This document shows positions 62,867 through 64,000 of a DNA stretch of 64,000 bases, piece after piece. Position numbers and translations under genes: made by a program. Positions within the stretch are counted from its first letter, which is position 1. The number at the start of each line of letters is the position of its first letter. Under the pieces are notes generated by a model, which saw only the letters and a list, made by a program, of their open reading frames with translations, was not told the DNA's origin and searched no databases. The DNA is from WHSW01 sp963846165. Its GTDB lineage: Bacteria > Actinomycetota > Thermoleophilia > Solirubrobacterales > 70-9. The stretch lies in NCBI GenBank assembly GCA_963846165.1, contig CAWJUU010000005.1:248001-312000 (forward strand), given 5' to 3'.

Positions 62867-64000
62867 TCGCCCGAGCCGCCGACCGCCGCCGGTACCTCGC
62901 TGAGCGGCAGGTGGATCGCGAAGGTGGTCCCCTGGCCGGGCAGCGACTGCGCCCGCAGGCTGCCTCCGTTGGCTTCGACGAAGCCGCGCGCGATCGCCAG
63001 CCCGAGCCCGGTGCCCTCGCTTCGCTCCTCGGCGGTGTGAAAGGGCTCGAAGATCCGCTCGAGCTCCTCGCGCGCGACCCCCGGGCCGCGATCGGAGACG
63101 CGAATCGCGAGCTCGCCACCGATCCGCTGCGCGGTGATCGTCACCGGCTCCTCGCCGGCATAGCGGGTCGCGTTCTCGACCACGTTCGCGAGTGCGCGCT
63201 CGACCTGCGCCGGGTCGGCCTCGAACATCGGCAGATCCGGGTCGACGGAGACCTCGAAGCCGGCCGGCGGGGCGGCAAGTGTCCGCAGCGTCGCCTCGAT
63301 CAGCTCCTCGGCCGAGCACCAGTCGGTGCGCGGCTCGAGCTGGCCGGCCTGGAGGCGCGAGAGGTCGAGCAGGTTGTCGACCAGACGGGTGAGACGGTCG
63401 CTCTCGGTCGTGATCACCGAGATCAACTCGGCGCGCGCATCATCGGCGAGGGTCTCGGAGCCAAGCCCGCCCGCCGCGGCCGTGATCGCGGTCAGCGGCG
63501 AGCGCAGATCGTGTGAGACCGAGCGCAGGAGCGCGGTCTTGACCACGTTCGAGCGCCGCAGGGCTCGCGTCTCGATCACCTGGGCCTCCAGCCCCTCGCG
63601 CTGGCGCGCGGCCGTGAGCAGGGTCTCGAGGCTCGGCACGACCCGGCGCTCGAGCACCTCGACAGGCTCGGGCTCGGTGTCCTTCGGAACTGCGACCGTC
63701 CCGGCGCGCTGGCCGTCGACGACGATCGGCAGCGCCCGCCGGCGCCGGTCGCTGTCCCTCCACCCCAGCTCGACCTCGACCCACGGGAGCTCGAATGCCT
63801 GCGCGATCCGCTGGCCGACCACGCGCAGCGACTCCTCGAGGCTCTCGCCGCCAAGCAGCACGCGTGCCATCTCGGCGGTCAGGTCGGCCTCGCGGCGGCG
63901 GCGCTCGGCCTCGTCGGCGCGGGCGCGAGCGGCGCCGGCAAGGGTTGAGGTGACGCCGGCGACGACCAGGAAGACGGCGAGCGCAACCCAATTCTCTTCG
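62863..64000 (-). CDS. kdpD: KdpD C-terminal half: sensor histidine kinase, truncated by window edge
   Basis: Open to the right edge. The visible 379 codons hold the end of a membrane domain (NWVALAVFLVVAGVTSTLAG), a linker helix, a GAF-like domain (RVVGQRIAQAFELPWVEVEL), the phosphoacceptor His in SVSHDLRSPLTAITAAAGGL, the N box VVENATRYAGE, and G boxes VSDRGPGV and GTGLGLAIARGFVEANGG. The DUF4118-type TM segment plus GAF plus kinase is the C-half of KdpD; its N-half is at 55859-56989. Confidence 0.9.
   Translation of the reverse strand, partial: EENWVALAVFLVVAGVTSTLAGAARARADEAERRRREADLTAEMARVLLGGESLEESLRVVGQRIAQAFELPWVEVELGWRDSDRRRRALPIVVDGQRAGTVAVPKDTEPEPVEVLERRVVPSLETLLTAARQREGLEAQVIETRALRRSNVVKTALLRSVSHDLRSPLTAITAAAGGLGSETLADDARAELISVITTESDRLTRLVDNLLDLSRLQAGQLEPRTDWCSAEELIEATLRTLAAPPAGFEVSVDPDLPMFEADPAQVERALANVVENATRYAGEEPVTITAQRIGGELAIRVSDRGPGVAREELERIFEPFHTAEERSEGTGLGLAIARGFVEANGGSLRAQSLPGQGTTFAIHLPLSEVPAAVGGSGE

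Overview
The window is a piece of a very GC-rich genome with dense genes on both strands, frequent GTG/TTG starts and ATGA/GTGA stop-start overlaps. Several signs point to an actinobacterium of the Thermoleophilia/Solirubrobacterales type: a secreted protein with the 'NGKKLKNESVAGKKLK' style of those genomes, Gram-positive LexA boxes, a SARP-type regulator, and the DUF1800/DUF1501 pair. The taxonomic call is inference from protein style, not from a marker gene.

1-13.7 kb is mainly carbon and CoA metabolism: a left-truncated acyl-CoA dehydrogenase, a saccharopine-dehydrogenase-like reductase, a malyl-CoA-type lyase very like the Chloroflexus enzyme, a hotdog thioesterase, GTP-dependent PEP carboxykinase (with Ser for the usual active-site Cys), a flavin amine oxidase, a coupled acid-CoA ligase pair plus FixX-like ferredoxin, and an AMP-forming acyl-CoA synthetase. 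A small HTH/nucleotidyltransferase toxin-antitoxin-like pair with twin operators sits inside it. 13.7-28 kb holds MFS transporters, acetyl-CoA synthetase, an SOS-controlled radical SAM protein, an HtrA-like protease, a quinone/electrophile-stress module (dioxygenase, hydrolase, divergent MarR with operator), and a run of genes broken by single-base indels (aminotransferase, GST, DUF255 thioredoxin protein, SnoaL proteins).

28-41.9 kb: cupredoxin/DUF1501/DUF1800 operon, glutamine synthetase, an AhpD-like protein, an RlpA-like wall protein behind a c-di-AMP (ydaO) riboswitch, SDR and ICMT-like enzymes, an RraA-like aldolase, a redoxin and two tandem epoxide hydrolases, RNase P RNA with its own promoter and terminator, and lexA with its box.

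42.0-52.1 kb is the most unusual part. An intact tRNA-Leu(GAG) and a 60-bp copy of its 3' part (58/60 identical) bracket about 10 kb that holds a secreted vanadium-haloperoxidase-like enzyme, a GH10 xylanase, two secreted proteins and a 1,686-residue SARP/STAND/WD40 regulator. Three intergenic regions in the island carry heptamer direct repeats with an exact 11-bp period, the signature of SARP operators, and a broken second copy of the regulator's tail lies in the middle. I read this as a genomic island with its own regulon.

52.1-64 kb: universal stress protein, P450, an AbiEi/DUF559 gene whose start and stop lie inside two related 43-bp palindromes, and then a kdp potassium-transport locus on the minus strand. 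That locus has order kinase, kdpE, unknown gene, microprotein, kdpF, kdpA, kdpC, kdpB, KdpD N-terminal half, USP. KdpD is thus split into two genes at opposite ends of the locus, and C precedes B. Direct repeats in front of the structural genes are a probable KdpE site.

About a dozen genes show frame changes with protein similarity intact on both sides. Their scatter over unrelated housekeeping-type genes suggests assembly or sequencing indels more than real decay.
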